From Thermothelomyces thermophilus ATCC 42464 (Eukaryota; Ascomycota; Sordariomycetes; Sordariales; Chaetomiaceae), in NCBI RefSeq assembly GCF_000226095.1, contig NC_016473.1, forward strand, positions 806,001-870,000: 64,000 nucleotides of DNA. Direction: 5' to 3'. Position 1 is the stretch's first letter. Each line of letters begins with the position of its first letter. The notes below the pieces were generated by a model, which worked only from the letters and a program-made list of their open reading frames with translations, was not told where the DNA came from and did not search any database. The position numbers and the translations under genes were made by a program. Positions 40,297 through 51,800 of this stretch are shown piece after piece.

Positions 40297-41963
40297 TTAC
40301 CATAACAACGGCCTCCTCTCTCCTGCTACCTCCCAAACCCGCCTCCGCCCCGTCCAGTCGGCAATCTTGTACGCGGCATGACAGCAGCACCCCGCCAGGA
40401 ACCCAACGGCGTCATTCTTGAACGCCAGAGTGCCCGCCGCCGTGACCATCATGACCATCCATCTCTCCTCCCTCTCCTTCCCTCTCCTCTCTTCCACCAC
40501 CGCCGCCGCCGCCGCCCCGTCCCCGTCCTCGTCGCCCGCCCGCCAGACCCGGTCGAACCCGGCCCCAACCTTGCCCAGCTCCAGCCCGGCCGCGACGACC
40601 ATGACTCCGAGCGCGCCCCTCGGAAACCGCTGCAGCACGCCGACGACGCCGCTCTCCGCCGAAGAAGAAGAAGAAGAAGAAGAAGAAGAAGAAGAAGAAG
40701 AAGAAGAAGAAGAAGAGGGACCGGAGAGGGCAGCCACCAGGCCGAGCGCGAGCTTGGCGAGCCCAAGCAGGACGACGCTCGCGCCGCTGCGGGCGCCGAA
40801 CCGGACCTGCGCCGCCAGCCCGCCCGCGCCGTGGCACACGGGCATGGCGCCGGCCCAGCACCCGACCAGGTTCATGGCCGCGACCGACAGCCCGAGCGCC
40901 GTCACGCCCGCCGGCGGCGGCGGCGTTCGCGGTGTTCCGGTGGTCGATGATGACGCGGCGACGAGGTCGGCGGCGAGCGCCGAGACCGCCACGACCGAGT
41001 TGAGCGTCGTCAGCGGGAGCTGCGACAGGGCGGCCGTCCACGCCGCGGGGGAGGCAAAGCCCGGGAGGTAGAAGCGCAGCGGGCCGGGGTGCTGGTGCCG
41101 GTCCTGCTGGTGCTGGTCCTGCTGGTGGTGAGTGGAAACCAGTGCGGCGGGCGGCTCGGCAGCAGAGAGGGCGGCGAGCAGGCCGAAGAGGAAGAGGATC
41201 AGGGCGTAAGGGAAGCGCGGGGCGCGCTGGGTGAGGAAGAGGAGGAGGAAGGCGGCGAGGACGGCGAGGCGGCTGTCGAGCGGGGCGGCCGGCGCGAGCC
41301 AGGGGAGTGGGAGGATCAGGGAGGCGCCCGAGGTGACCAGGCGCAGGGCCGCGCCCAGCTGGATGCCCTTGACGACGGGGACGGGTATGCGGGCGGTGAG
41401 CAGGCGGAGGGCGCCGCTGATGCTGAGGACGAGGACGGCGACGGAGACGAGCGCGCCCGCCGCCGTCGTTGTCCGAAGAGAGAGGTGTGTCGAGATGGCG
41501 GATGCTGCTATGGCCTACGGCAGATGCGACAGGGCGGGTAGGTGTATGCATGTGAGCGTGAGAGAAGAAAACAAAGGAGTAAAAATTAAAATAAGATAAA
41601 ATAAAATAAAAATACGTGAAAAAAAATGGATCATATCTCACGAATATGGCCCCATGAAGGGAAGGAAGGCAAGGGAAACCAGGGGAATGATGAGAATGAT
41701 GTAGTAACCTATGTATGTACCTTCATGGGCTGTACAGGGAGCGGAATGGCAAAGACAGCGCCCGTGACCATGTTGAAGAGGCCAGAGAATATCAGCGTCG
41801 ACGGCAGGTCAATAGAGCCTTGCAGGGCGAGGGCGATCATGAGCGGGAGCAGAGTTCCCAGATCGCCGAGAGCGCCCGAGATCTCGGCGAGCGGGGCCTG
41901 CCGCAGCGTGCGGAGGTTGTATTGGTTCCGCCGAACCAGCTCCGAGATGAATGCGCGCTGCAT
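40297..41963 (-). CDS. MOT1-type molybdate transporter
   Basis: Exons on the minus strand 41721-41963 and 40297-41514, joined in phase 0 across a 206-nt intron, give 486 aa. The first exon carries the family signature EISGALGDLGTLLPLMIAL and ends at PLPVQPMK. The second opens AIAASAIS, so the PVQPMKAIAA motif spans the junction. About ten hydrophobic segments follow, with CHGAGGLAAQVRFGARSG near residue 315, the second MOT1 signature. These proteins (MFS_MOT1, related to SulP sulphate carriers) import molybdate for the molybdenum cofactor used by nitrate reductase. A run of about 19 serines from a GAA/TTC repeat lies between TM segments near residue 355, in a predicted loop. No molybdenum-cofactor gene is adjacent. 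Confidence 0.9.
40661..40716. repeat. (GAA)18 repeat encoding poly-Ser in MOT1
   Basis: A nearly perfect trinucleotide run of about 56 bp, read on the minus strand as TCT codons. It adds a serine tract to a loop of the transporter. Confidence 0.92.
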
Positions 41964-42549
41964 TGTCGGCGCGTCAATGTGTTCTTTCTCGAATTTGAAT
42001 TCCCCGTTGCCGCGATGGACCCGAGGTGTGAAGTGAAGGGTCGGGGGTATGGGTATAAGCGGAGGAAGAGAGGAGGAAGGAGAAAGGAGGGGAGGATGAA
42101 GGATGGAGAGCCGCTTCCCAATCGAAGCAATGGGCCCCGCTCAGCCCAAAGCGACTGCAACAACACACCGATGCTGATGCCGAAAGATCACCGTTCGCAA
42201 AGTCGCTATTCATGTTTTCATCCTAGTGCTGCGTAGAGTCATAATCCGCCGCCACTTGTTAATGAGAGAGGAGGAAAAGCGGGAAAAAATTGAAAACGAA
42301 AATGAATCAGCGTATTAGTCGCGGTATCTGAGAATAAGCATACGAAGACGTCTTGCTTCATCCTTTCTTTCCAATTCGCTCATCATAAAGAATTTTCAAC
42401 ACCAGTAAAAACAACAACAATAACAATAACAGCAACGAGAAACGGTAGTGGTATCTCTCGCTCATCATATACCAAGACACACTGTTCGGAAACCCCGCCC
42501 TTCTCCCCTCAACAGAGGGAGGCCTAACCAGTCGGTAGTCAAGGGCGGT
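41964..42549. other. intergenic between two minus-strand genes
   Basis: Contains the molybdate-transporter promoter and the 3' flank of the SUR7/PalI-like gene. AAC/AAT-type repeats occur near 42408-42436. No gene was seen. Confidence 0.5.
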
Positions 42550-43322
42550 TTACCAAAACCGCCTCCTCCTCGGAGGCGAGGCGTAGTCCGTCTTGGTCGC
42601 GGCGCCCCTGCGGCGGTGCAGCCGCGCGGAGCAGCAGGTGAAGAAGACGATGACGGCTCCGAGCAGCGAGCAGACGGCCGAGACGAGGATGGTCCAGGCG
42701 GCCGGGCCGTACCAGGCCTCGGCGCCGGTGGTCTCGCCCCGGTCGTTGGCGTTGCTCCGGATGATGCCGAAGAGGACAAAGTCGATGATGCACGCGAGGC
42801 CCGTCGCCAGGAACGCCACCAGCGCCACGAGGGATGCGAAGAAGGAGCCGATCGTGCCGGCGCCCACGGCCAGCAGGAAGGCGATGAAGTTGATCCCGCA
42901 GGCGATCGGGTGCAGGATCATGGCCTTGGTCAGGGTCCGCGTCGTGTCCTCGGCGTGTTCCGAGAACTCGGTCCCGTCCACCGCGGCCAGGAAGGCGGCC
43001 GGCGAGTAGCCGACCCGCGAGCGGGAGCAGTCGTCGCTGTAAGAAAAAGTCGGTCAGTCAGTCACCACCGTGGCTAGACGATGTATATCATTAAGAAGGC
43101 GAGAGAGAGGAGAATTTCTTACTCGGCATCGGGTCGGGTCAGGCAGTATCCAAAAGTGCCAAAGTTGATTTGCTCCCCTCCGCTATTGTCACCGCCGAGG
43201 TCGACCCTGAGGATAGCCAGGTCGTTGACCACGGGTGCCGAGATGCATGTTACGATGAGCAGGACCGTGGCGGCGAAGAGGAGGAAAGTGCCGAGGTGGT
43301 GGAAGAAGCCTGTTCTCGCCAT
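42550..43322 (-). CDS. SUR7/PalI (Rim9-like) four-TM protein
   Basis: Exons on the minus strand 43123-43322 and 42550-43036 (86-nt intron, GTAAGA donor, TTACAG acceptor) give 228 aa. TM1 is at about 8-30 (LGTFLLFAATVLLIVTCISAPVV). The extracellular loop contains INFGTFGYCLTRPDAEDDDCSRSRVGYSP, with the FGxxGYC...C pattern of the SUR7/PalI family. TM2-TM4 lie at about 110-215, followed by a short basic tail with two cysteines (FFTCCSARLHRRR). PalI/Rim9 helps the Rim21/PalH pH sensor at the plasma membrane. True PalI proteins have long disordered tails, which this lacks, so it may be a family member with another role. It is distinct in sequence from the SUR7-type protein at 1034. Confidence 0.78.
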
Positions 43323-43811
43323 GGTTGTGGTATTCGACTAGCTCACCCGAGAGTCTGAAGCGGCGATGGTCCGTGGGGCCAGAACTGTTTCGTATGAACC
43401 TGATAATAGTTGGAAAGCGGCCGGGCTGAAATCCGGAAATGTGGTTTTGTGGGAAGCAAACGATCATCGCGGAGGAGGACAGCCGACAGCATATATCAAG
43501 AGGTCCTACACACACGCGAGACAGACAGGTGAACAGGTCCATGGCCCGATCCCAAGCCCTGCTTGCCCAGCTTGCCTGTCGTAATGCCGTCGCCGCAGCG
43601 GACTGAGAGACGTCATCAGGGCTTTCCCAGTGTCCGGGGTGTGCGATCTGCAGGGGCTTGGCCGGGCTCAGGGCCGTTGCTCTCACGGCACGGCAGCGAC
43701 AAGACCACAGCGCTGGTTGCCATGGCGCCCTTGGACGGTAACAAGTGACACGTCAACGTGGACGGGAGGCGGTGGGCCAACCACAGCATGGCTCAGTGTC
43801 TGAGTAGCTTG

Positions 43812-43845
<34 letters not shown>

Positions 43846-44893
43846 GCTGTGGTGTGGATTGGCAGCGACGACGTCGCCATGCTCGGCATTGAGCTCGTGT
43901 AACTGCGCTGCTCATCTCTACACTATTCCCTTCTTGCAGTCTAGCGCCCAAAGGCTTAGCGTGCCGAGCGCGCAGAGTTGCGTCGGGCTTGGCTGTGCCT
44001 TGTTTCGACGTCGATTTCGGCTGTTCGGCGACGGCACGTGTTGCGCAAATCCTCACCCTATTATTGCCTGTTCCAAGCCTTCAAAACTCGACCCAGTTGT
44101 CGAGGTCGATGTTCTAGCATGTTCCGGCGGTTGTGAGTCGCTGTCCATAACATGGCGTAGTGATCTCCGACTCTGGTGTAGCAAAGAGTTCTTGCTGTAG
44201 AGCTTTTTCCTGAGCCTCAAACATGCCTCCTCATCAGTAGCCCGAGTCACACTACTTGCAGTAGATCCTGCAGTGTATCAGGCGGGTTGTTCCATTCTAG
44301 ATTCGGAGAATCAGACGTCTCGGGACCATCCGTGTCCCGCGTCGGCGGCCTCCAACTTACGACAACCAGCCGTGGCGCTGCACGCCATGTCTTATGGCCT
44401 CCACTCGAGAGAGCGGTACTGCTTGTGGAGGGCACAGCATTCGAGAGTGAATGGGCTACCTTCTCTGCGAGCAGAGACCGAAGTGTTGTGATTATTACGC
44501 GTCCTGCGGCTGAAGTGCTGCCTTTTCTTCGCATTTCTCTGCGGGGGAGAAGGGCTCAGCCACGATCGGACACGCACCAGTCGCATCCAATAGGGTGGCG
44601 AACCGTTTTGGGAGGAAGGGTAATCCCAGAGAGCTAGAAATAGTGTAGTAAACTCGTGGCGGTGATCGCTGCAAGTGCGATCAGGGTCTGAAGATGGTTT
44701 GCGTGACGGTCCGCCGTGGTGAAATATCCCACACGCATGGGCGACCCCCTTTGAGAGCCCGGTCTGCTGTGCCGATTCCGGGCCGCAGGATAAGATCTCG
44801 CGCTCTTCCTTAATGCGACCGAGAAGAAAAGAAACGCGGTGCTCCGAAAGGTGAGGCGCACTCTGTCCGTTCTGTTTGCTTTTTTTTTTGTCG
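43323..44893. other. intergenic with T30 run
   Basis: 1.57 kb between the SUR7/PalI-like start and the 3' end of the next minus-strand gene. The only structure noted is the T-run at 43815-43844. Short open frames show no similarity. Confidence 0.5.
43815..43844. repeat. homopolymer T30
   Basis: An uninterrupted run of 30 T on the plus strand between genes. It could be an old poly(A) tail of a retroposed sequence on the minus strand, but no coding remnant or target duplication was identified next to it. Confidence 0.85.
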
Positions 44894-45720
44894 TCAGGAA
44901 CCGTCGGCAGCGCGTGCGGCGCTCACTGCAGGCGACGTCTTCCCCTCGTTCCTCCGCCTCTCATACGCCTCGACAAGACTCTCAAACGCCGTCGCGTTCC
45001 TGGCCCGCTTCATCTGCCTCGCCTGCACAAAGTCGACTTTGCCCGACAGCCACGTCGCCAGCCCATCATCCTCCGCCAGCTGGCCCGCGCTCTCCCAGTC
45101 TGCCAGACCGGCCGAGGCGATGCCCGGGGGACAGACGGCGCCGAGCGCGGCCCGCGGCATCGAGTCCATGGCGAATAACTGCGCGTCGGCGTCCCGCTGC
45201 TTGCGCTGCTGCTCGTGCTCGGGCCAGCGGCCGTAGGTGAGGGACTCGCGGATGTGGGTGCGGTGCTTGTAGGCGGGGTTTTCGACTATCTTGACGAGGA
45301 ACGTCTTGGGCTCCGGCGTCGTGGCGGCGGCGGCAGTGCGCGTGCTGGCCGACTGTCGAGCAGCGTATTCGAACTCGAGTGGGCTCTTGGCGACCAGGTT
45401 GAGGGCCATCTGCGGCTGGGCGACGATGGAAACGAAGTGGGAAGGGTCCTGACAATCCAAATGGTCAGCTTGGGTTTTTCTTTTTCTTTTCCTAGTCTTT
45501 CCATCTTTTCTATTTTTCTCTTTTTCCCTGGTTTGGAAGAGGAGGAAAGGGGTGTGCATCGGTGACGAACATGGAGCTTCTTGAAGACCTCGACGTCGGC
45601 GTACTTCTTCAGCACTCCGAGGACTGCACGCCGTTCCGAGAGCGTCGTCGGCGCGGGTGTCACCTTGACGAGGATGCTGCGCAGCTTAGCTGCTGTAGGG
45701 CCCGCTTGTGAAAGAGACAT
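44894..45720 (-). CDS. conserved small fungal protein, unknown
   Basis: Exons on the minus strand 45571-45720 and 44894-45448 give 234 aa. The intron (121 nt) has a weak GTTCGT donor and a GTCAG acceptor. Splicing in phase 0 yields VFKKLHDPSHFVSIVAQPQMALNLVAKSPLEFEY, which reads as a continuous beta-alpha-beta segment. The N-terminus LRSILVKVTPAPTTLSERRAVLGVL and the later KTFLVKIVENPAYKHRTHIRES suggest an RRM-like or ferredoxin-like alpha/beta fold. The second half has acidic and Ala-rich helices (WLSGKVDFVQARQMKRA). It looks like an uncharacterised Pezizomycotina protein, and I cannot name a function. If the weak donor is wrong, the first exon would be shorter or differ. Confidence 0.7.
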
Positions 45721-45993
45721 CTCCGGGGGTTGCCTGGTCGCCGAGCGCCCTCTGTTCTTCCTCGGGTTTGGTCCACGCCGAAGTGCCGTCGACCTGTCAA
45801 AAGAGATTCAAGCTTAATTGCTGAAAACTCACTACTGCTAGTAGGCGCTGTCAGCTGCTCGGACCCGCTGTGGTGTCCGATCAGGTAGTGGGGACCCCGC
45901 CCTGCGCGCATGGGCCTCATCCATGTCCAACAAGCTCCAGTAAGGAGGCAGACACTAGGATTACTACTACGTAGTGTAGTATGTAGTTATGTA

Positions 45994-47170
45994 CAGTGGG
46001 GTCAGAAAAGTGTTTGCCCACTTTAACCCTGGTAAGCGACTTCCAAATCGGGTCAACCAACTACCCCCTCTTCAACTTTAACAACAGTTACACCGACTTT
46101 TCTATCTTCAACCTCCTCTTCAATATTATAAGATAGCTCCCAGACCAAAGACTACTCGCAGGGAACTTATAGAAGCCTAGAGATCCCTAATTTATGGCCT
46201 CCATTTAGCCAGATTAAAAGGAGATACTATTATAGCCTATACTAGCTTATCAAAACAGACTATTAACTATACTATCTCGAAAGTTAAATATAACCTTACT
46301 AATAGAGCTAATAAGCTATTCTAATCAAAGCCTAGATCTAGAAGACTATCTAAGTTAAATAATCAAGCTATCTGGTATCTTCTATAGTATATAATAATCT
46401 ACCAAATAGATATCTTTAAATTACTTATAATGCCTTCTAAATCTAGCTAGTAGATTAGTAACTTTATTATTTAAGCTATCCTTAAGAAGTTTAGAAAAGG
46501 TCATTATAAGGTATAGAAAAAGCTATATATTTTAGCTATTAATATAAAAAAATGGCTCCTCTTTGCTAAATAGAATAAATAGACTCTTTAGGCCCTAGTT
46601 TACTAGTTAGATAAGGCCTACTTTGAAATTAGCTAGGAGAGCTATATAGTCTATATTATATAAAGCCTATAAGAGAAATACTATCCTAATTATCTACTCC
46701 CTACCTTTAAAAGCAGCTAAACCAAAGTTAGTATTTAAGGTTGTTTTTATAGGCTATATAAGGGATCTCTTATTATCTTACCCTAGGGTACCTAGTTAAA
46801 CTAACTTAAATATACTAACTAGATCTTTATACTATACTTCTTTCCTTTCTATAATAAGATAAGGTTAATATATAGCTCTAAGGTATAATTATAAGAGAAT
46901 AGGGTAATATATTACTATAGGAGGTTTATTTAACTATTAAAGAGGGCTGCTAAGGTTTAGCTACTTTAATAGCTACTATAGAGCCTAGACCTTATTCTAA
47001 TTAAGAATATCTAGCACTAGATAAAGATAAGAATCTCTAAAAGGTAACATTAGATTAAGATAGTAGCTTAGATAGCTATAGTACTATAGGAAGTCTAGAG
47101 CTAAATACCTATTAAATTCCTAGTTAATTTAACTATAGTAAGCTAGTACTAACCCTCTAGGGCACTACTT
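45994..47170 (+). mobile_element. RIP-degraded Tc1/mariner transposon, left part
   Basis: The GC-rich flank ends in TA, followed by CAGTGGGGTCAGAAAAGTG at 45994, a typical fungal mariner/pogo-superfamily terminal inverted repeat. Downstream, plus-strand reading shows transposase similarity: an N-terminal helix-turn-helix-like part (RRELIEA near 46160; KGDTIIAYTSLSKQTINYTISKV near 46220-46290), the block EKYYPNYLLPTFKSS near 46675-46720, and a C-terminal NI..IKIRISKR block near 47010-47040 that matches the usual NPIENIW region. Stops are frequent throughout, mostly TAG and TAA, and C-to-T change in CpA context is evident, as RIP produces. I did not find the matching right inverted repeat, so the right end is lost or lies in the debris after 47170. 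Confidence 0.75.
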
Positions 47171-48372
47171 AGCACCTCTAGAACCAAACCTTTGTCTAGT
47201 TAGATAAGGAAGAGCTTCGGCTTAAAAAGTCCAAGGCGTCCGAGTATTCGCAGTCATAGTAGGCAAGTCCGACCATCTAGACGGTAACGACGATAAGGGC
47301 AAAGGTAGCGATAGCGATATCCCTCTAGATAGGTATAGAAGAGTCTACTTACGTGGAAAAAAATATCTATAACTTATAAAAGAAAGAAGAACTATATCCT
47401 ATTACTCTAATCTATTAGAGTAAAACGAGTATTAAAAGTTATCTATTATCTTTACCTATCTATCTAGCACCCCTGGATAGGTAACCCCTATTTATACCTA
47501 TTATATATAATAAAGCTCTATAGAACCGAAAAAACAAAACTATACTTTATGCCCCTCTAGTTATATTAAGAACTTCTAGCCCTAGTCTATACTTCCCCTT
47601 TAAATTTGCCTTAAGGCTCTTACTAGCGAATTCGGACCTAAAACTTTACTTACGTTCCTTATAATACCTAGCCTACTTAGCTCTATTATTACCTTTAGGT
47701 AAGGGTCGTTTCTTAGACGCCTAATGCCTTTACCAGGCTTTTACTTTAGTATCTAGTGTATCCTAGCCTATGAACTATAGTAGGTACTTAGGAACTAGCT
47801 TAAGATCTTTAGGCCTTAAACGTTCGAATAGTAGGGGCTAAGTCTATTTGGTAGGATTATCGTTAGGACGATGCTAATAAGCCTGTCCTTTCTTAGCGGC
47901 TTAGGTTAAGCGTATCTCCTATATCCATACCAGCTTACTTGGCTTTGTCTTAGTCTAACTAGGCGGCTATTATATTATTAAAGGCACCTATTTTACTAGT
48001 TACTACTATTATAACCTCAAAGGTTTTCTTTATCCTTCTATAGCTATAAGTTACTCCTCTACTTATTTTACTATACGCTAGTAAATAGCTATCTTTAGCT
48101 TATAAGGGTACTTAAGTACCTATTAGAGTAGCTAAGGCGGCCTAAGTCCCTTAGGCACCTTATTAAGAAACTGCTAGATAGTATTATCTAGGAGGACCTA
48201 GTAATCCTTTTTTATAACTAGTTACTCCTTTATTAGTAGTAGATTGTCTTCTCTTTCCTCTATCTAGATAGAGATAACTGATTTTGCCTATCCTAGCTAT
48301 AGCTATAGTTATAAAACCGGTAGCCTATAAAGTAGCTTATCTATAGGCTACCTAGGTAGTTAATAGAGATAG
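47171..48372. other. AT-rich RIP debris, identity unresolved
   Basis: TA-rich sequence with very frequent CTA/TAG, few CpA dinucleotides and no long open frame. A short less-altered patch lies at about 47210-47320. It probably belongs to the older repeat into which the Gypsy element at 48373 is inserted, because sequence of the same style resumes at 55967. Confidence 0.6.
48368..48372. repeat. target-site duplication GATAG, left copy
   Basis: GATAG directly precedes the TG of the left LTR and recurs right after the CA of the right LTR. A five-base duplication is normal for Ty3/Gypsy integration. Confidence 0.88.
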
Positions 48373-48820
48373 TGTCACGAATAAGCACATGGGCGGCCTG
48401 GCAGGCTGCAGCCAGGACGCGGGACATTCCGACAGCCAATCACTTGACGGACCAATCAGAAGATTATCACCGCCAAGACTAAGGTCTTCACTGGTGATAA
48501 TAACATATCACCGTCGACAACGCAGAATCACGAAGTGAAAGGAGAAGTGGTACTGGTGATAACTATTGAAGAAGGACAGACAATTATGTATATATAGCTA
48601 GCTAGTCACTCGTTATGGTGGACTCTGGGAGTTCACCAGTGGTAACAATCACAATCACAGTACTCATACCAAGCATTGCTGATTACTGTGAGAGACAACT
48701 CTAAGTGTTGTTGTGAACCCTTTGGCTTCACCGAATCCCTCAGACGACCCGCCTGCTTGTCCCGCTCAATCCACCTCCGTCTGGACCCTTTCAGAAGAAG
48801 TCTGAGTTGGGTTCGTCACA
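48373..48820 (+). repeat. 5' LTR of Gypsy element
   Basis: 448 bp, TG...CA ends. It carries GTATATATAG at about 48588-48597 as a likely TATA box and several copies of the (ACT)GGTGATAA motif in both orientations between 48468 and 48562. Confidence 0.93.
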
Positions 48821-48885
48821 CGTTGTTACCACTCCCTTTGTTCTGTCATAGTTCAGAACGGAGGTGACTTCGACCTCGACATCGA

Positions 48886-51800
48886 CATGGCTACCGACGT
48901 CACGGCCGAACAGCTGCTCACTTAGCTTGGTCAACTCCAGCAGCGGGTTTAGGAGTTGGACTAGAGAGACAAGGCTGCTTAAGCTCGAATCAAGGAACTC
49001 GAGAACCGCGAAAAGTACTCGCAGAAGTTGGTTAACGAGGCCTACGCCAAAATCGAGGCACTCGAGGGCGCCAAAGTGAAGCGCATCAAGATCGAACCAC
49101 CTAGCAAATACGGAGGAACCAAGGAGGATCTCGCAGGATTCCTAACAAACCTCCGATCCTACTTCCGGCTTAATGACGACAAGTTTCCGGATGACAAAGC
49201 CAAAGTCCTCTACGTAGCCACGAGACTAGAGGGCAAGGCACTTAGATGGTTCGAGCCTACGTGGAACGACTATCTCACCGAGGAAGATAAAGACGACCGA
49301 GACGCGTTCACGCAGGCAGTCTTTCGGTCCTACGACCGTTTCGAAGAAGAGCTTCGGAAGGTTTTTGGTGACAAAGACGAGAAGATTCATGCGTAAGAAA
49401 GACTCGCCAATCTCCGACAGACCAAGTCAGCAGCCTCCTACGCCGTACAATTTAGATAGGACATGCTCAAGTCTCAGCTTAACGACGAGGCGTTGATGCA
49501 ATTGTTCTATAATGGCTTGAAGGAAAAGGTCAAGGACGAGCTGTATAAGTACGATCGGCCTGAGACTCTAGATGAATACATCGCGCAGGCCATCAGAATC
49601 GATGATCGACTCTACGCACGAGAGCAGTAGAAACGAGGTCGAATGAACGGAACCACGGTTAAGGCCAACGACAAGAAAAAGCGAGCGTACGTCAGTACTT
49701 CGTACGGGACGTACCCTGGAGCTATAGATGTGGACGTAGCGTAGAAGCAAGACCAGAAGAAGACGACCAAAGACAAGTCCAATGTTACCTGCTACAACTA
49801 CAGAAAGAAAGGGCACTACAAGCGAGAATGCCGAAGCCCGAAGAAAGGATGGAAACTAACCCCGGGAAAGGAAATTGCGGCCATCGACGAAACCACTAAG
49901 GACGTCATCGAAGTAGCGGCCACGAGCTACGAAGACAAGGGCAGTGACACGGACAGTCTCAGACACGACGGCAACGGTGAAGACGAACAAGCACCGAACT
50001 CCGAACTGGTCACTGTGGATCCAGAGACAGGTCTTGCCGAATGGGACATGGCAGGAGAATATGCACCGCCAGCTTCGATTCTCCCGGCCTTAGGACAGTG
50101 GGGTTTTACGGTCACGTAGAGGCGGGATAGATCGTGGACAACCGACACCCAAGGAATCGAAAGACCTGGACCTGATGCTCTATTCCTCTAGGAACGAATC
50201 GAATGGTATCGTAACGAAGTTTTCCGACTTAATACGGAACTGCGCGAACGGGATGAACGCTTGACTCGACTTGCCTAGCAGAGCGATGAGATGAAGGACG
50301 AAATGAGGGAACTCCGACGTATCGTGGAAACTATCAAAGGAGAATAGCCCGTGATATATAATGGGCCCGATAGCTATACCGAGCATCTTGACGGCTAGCA
50401 ACTTAGCAACGACGTGCGGAACCTAGAATACTAGTTTATGTGAGCGAACCGCGGAAAAGACGAACGTACGTGGGAAAGCTACTAGAAGAAACACTCCTAC
50501 CTTAGCATTAGAGTACCTACGGTCTACGTACAATGGGAAGGATTCGGGAAAGAATTCCAATACCTTCTAGGCGACGCTACGCGACTGCACCCGCGACATA
50601 AGGCACATGTATAAGTGCCCTGGTTCTAGTGTGTGGTATACGAATGCCGATATCACTTCCGCGACAAATTCGAAAACAATCACTAGCCGACCTGACAGGA
50701 AAACAGGGACGGAGACTTGTGCCCTGTGGAATAGGTCTACGATATAGGAAACAGAGCGGCCGAATTGCTCTAGAAGATCGAAACTCGTAATCTAGAAGGC
50801 ATCACGGTAGTTCCAAAACGAGTCTGGCCTAGGCACTGCGGAACCGGACGAGACATATGGGACTCATGCTGGAGCAACGATTGCCTCTATCACGCGGACG
50901 AAAAGAAATTGCGAATTCGGGAGCTTTAGACGAAGCTATGGCACGCACGACGGAAAGCAGAACGGACCCAATGGTAGGAAGCCGCAAGCACTTAATGGCT
51001 CACGGAAATGAGCACGATTAACGAAGCCGCTATTAGCCGAACAACCGAAGAGGTCAGTACTGACCTGGGAAACGGGTCAGGGCCCTTCGAGGGGCCCGGA
51101 AACCATTAACGCCCGCGTAGTGGCGAGTGGTAGCGTAGTACAGGAGGAACTGGCGCAAGAGACCACTATATCGAGACCTCCCGGCAGGAACATGGGAAAT
51201 CGCCGTAATCTTTGGACGACGGCGGCAAGACAAGCGATTGTGGATAACAGCACAGTAGAAACAGCACGAAATGCTCGCACTAGTGGACAGTGGAGCAGAG
51301 ATGAACCTGATTTCGCCGACGCTTGTAAATCAGCTGCGGATACCCTGGAGAATGAAGCGGAAGCATGGCATAGTCAAAGGGCCATTTCCGACGCAATAGG
51401 TACGTAGAGAGACCGAACCGATTGACATCACTGTAGTAGGAAAGACCATAGCAGTCGTATTTAGCATTATGGACATGGGCAACGATAAAGACATGATATT
51501 GGGGTTACCATGGCATGAAGATTACGACCCGGACATTAGCTGGAAGAATGGTGGCCACCTGCGACCCCGAACGGAGTCGTATTCGACCAGCGAGATGGGG
51601 AGCGCGCAAGGATCGCGAGCGGACGATGCTCAGGGGAAGGCATGTCCTACGGATCCACCGCAAGAGACGGACAGTGGCAGGCAGACCACTACGGACTCTG
51701 GAAGAGGCGGCATAACGACATCGATATCGCGACAAGAGGAACAAGCTGAATCGCCGATAGCTGTTCTCTCCGTTGACGAATGTGGAGCACTGCAATTGGA

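Noticed and set aside
40412-41641. 409-codon minus-strand frame overlapping the MOT1 gene
   Set aside because: It is in a different frame from the MOT1 signatures and runs through the intron. The translation is Arg/Pro-rich and meaningless.
43815-43844. T30 run as the poly(A) tail of a SINE or retroposed gene
   Set aside because: No internal RNA polymerase III boxes, coding remnant or target-site duplication were found beside it, so it is listed only as a homopolymer.
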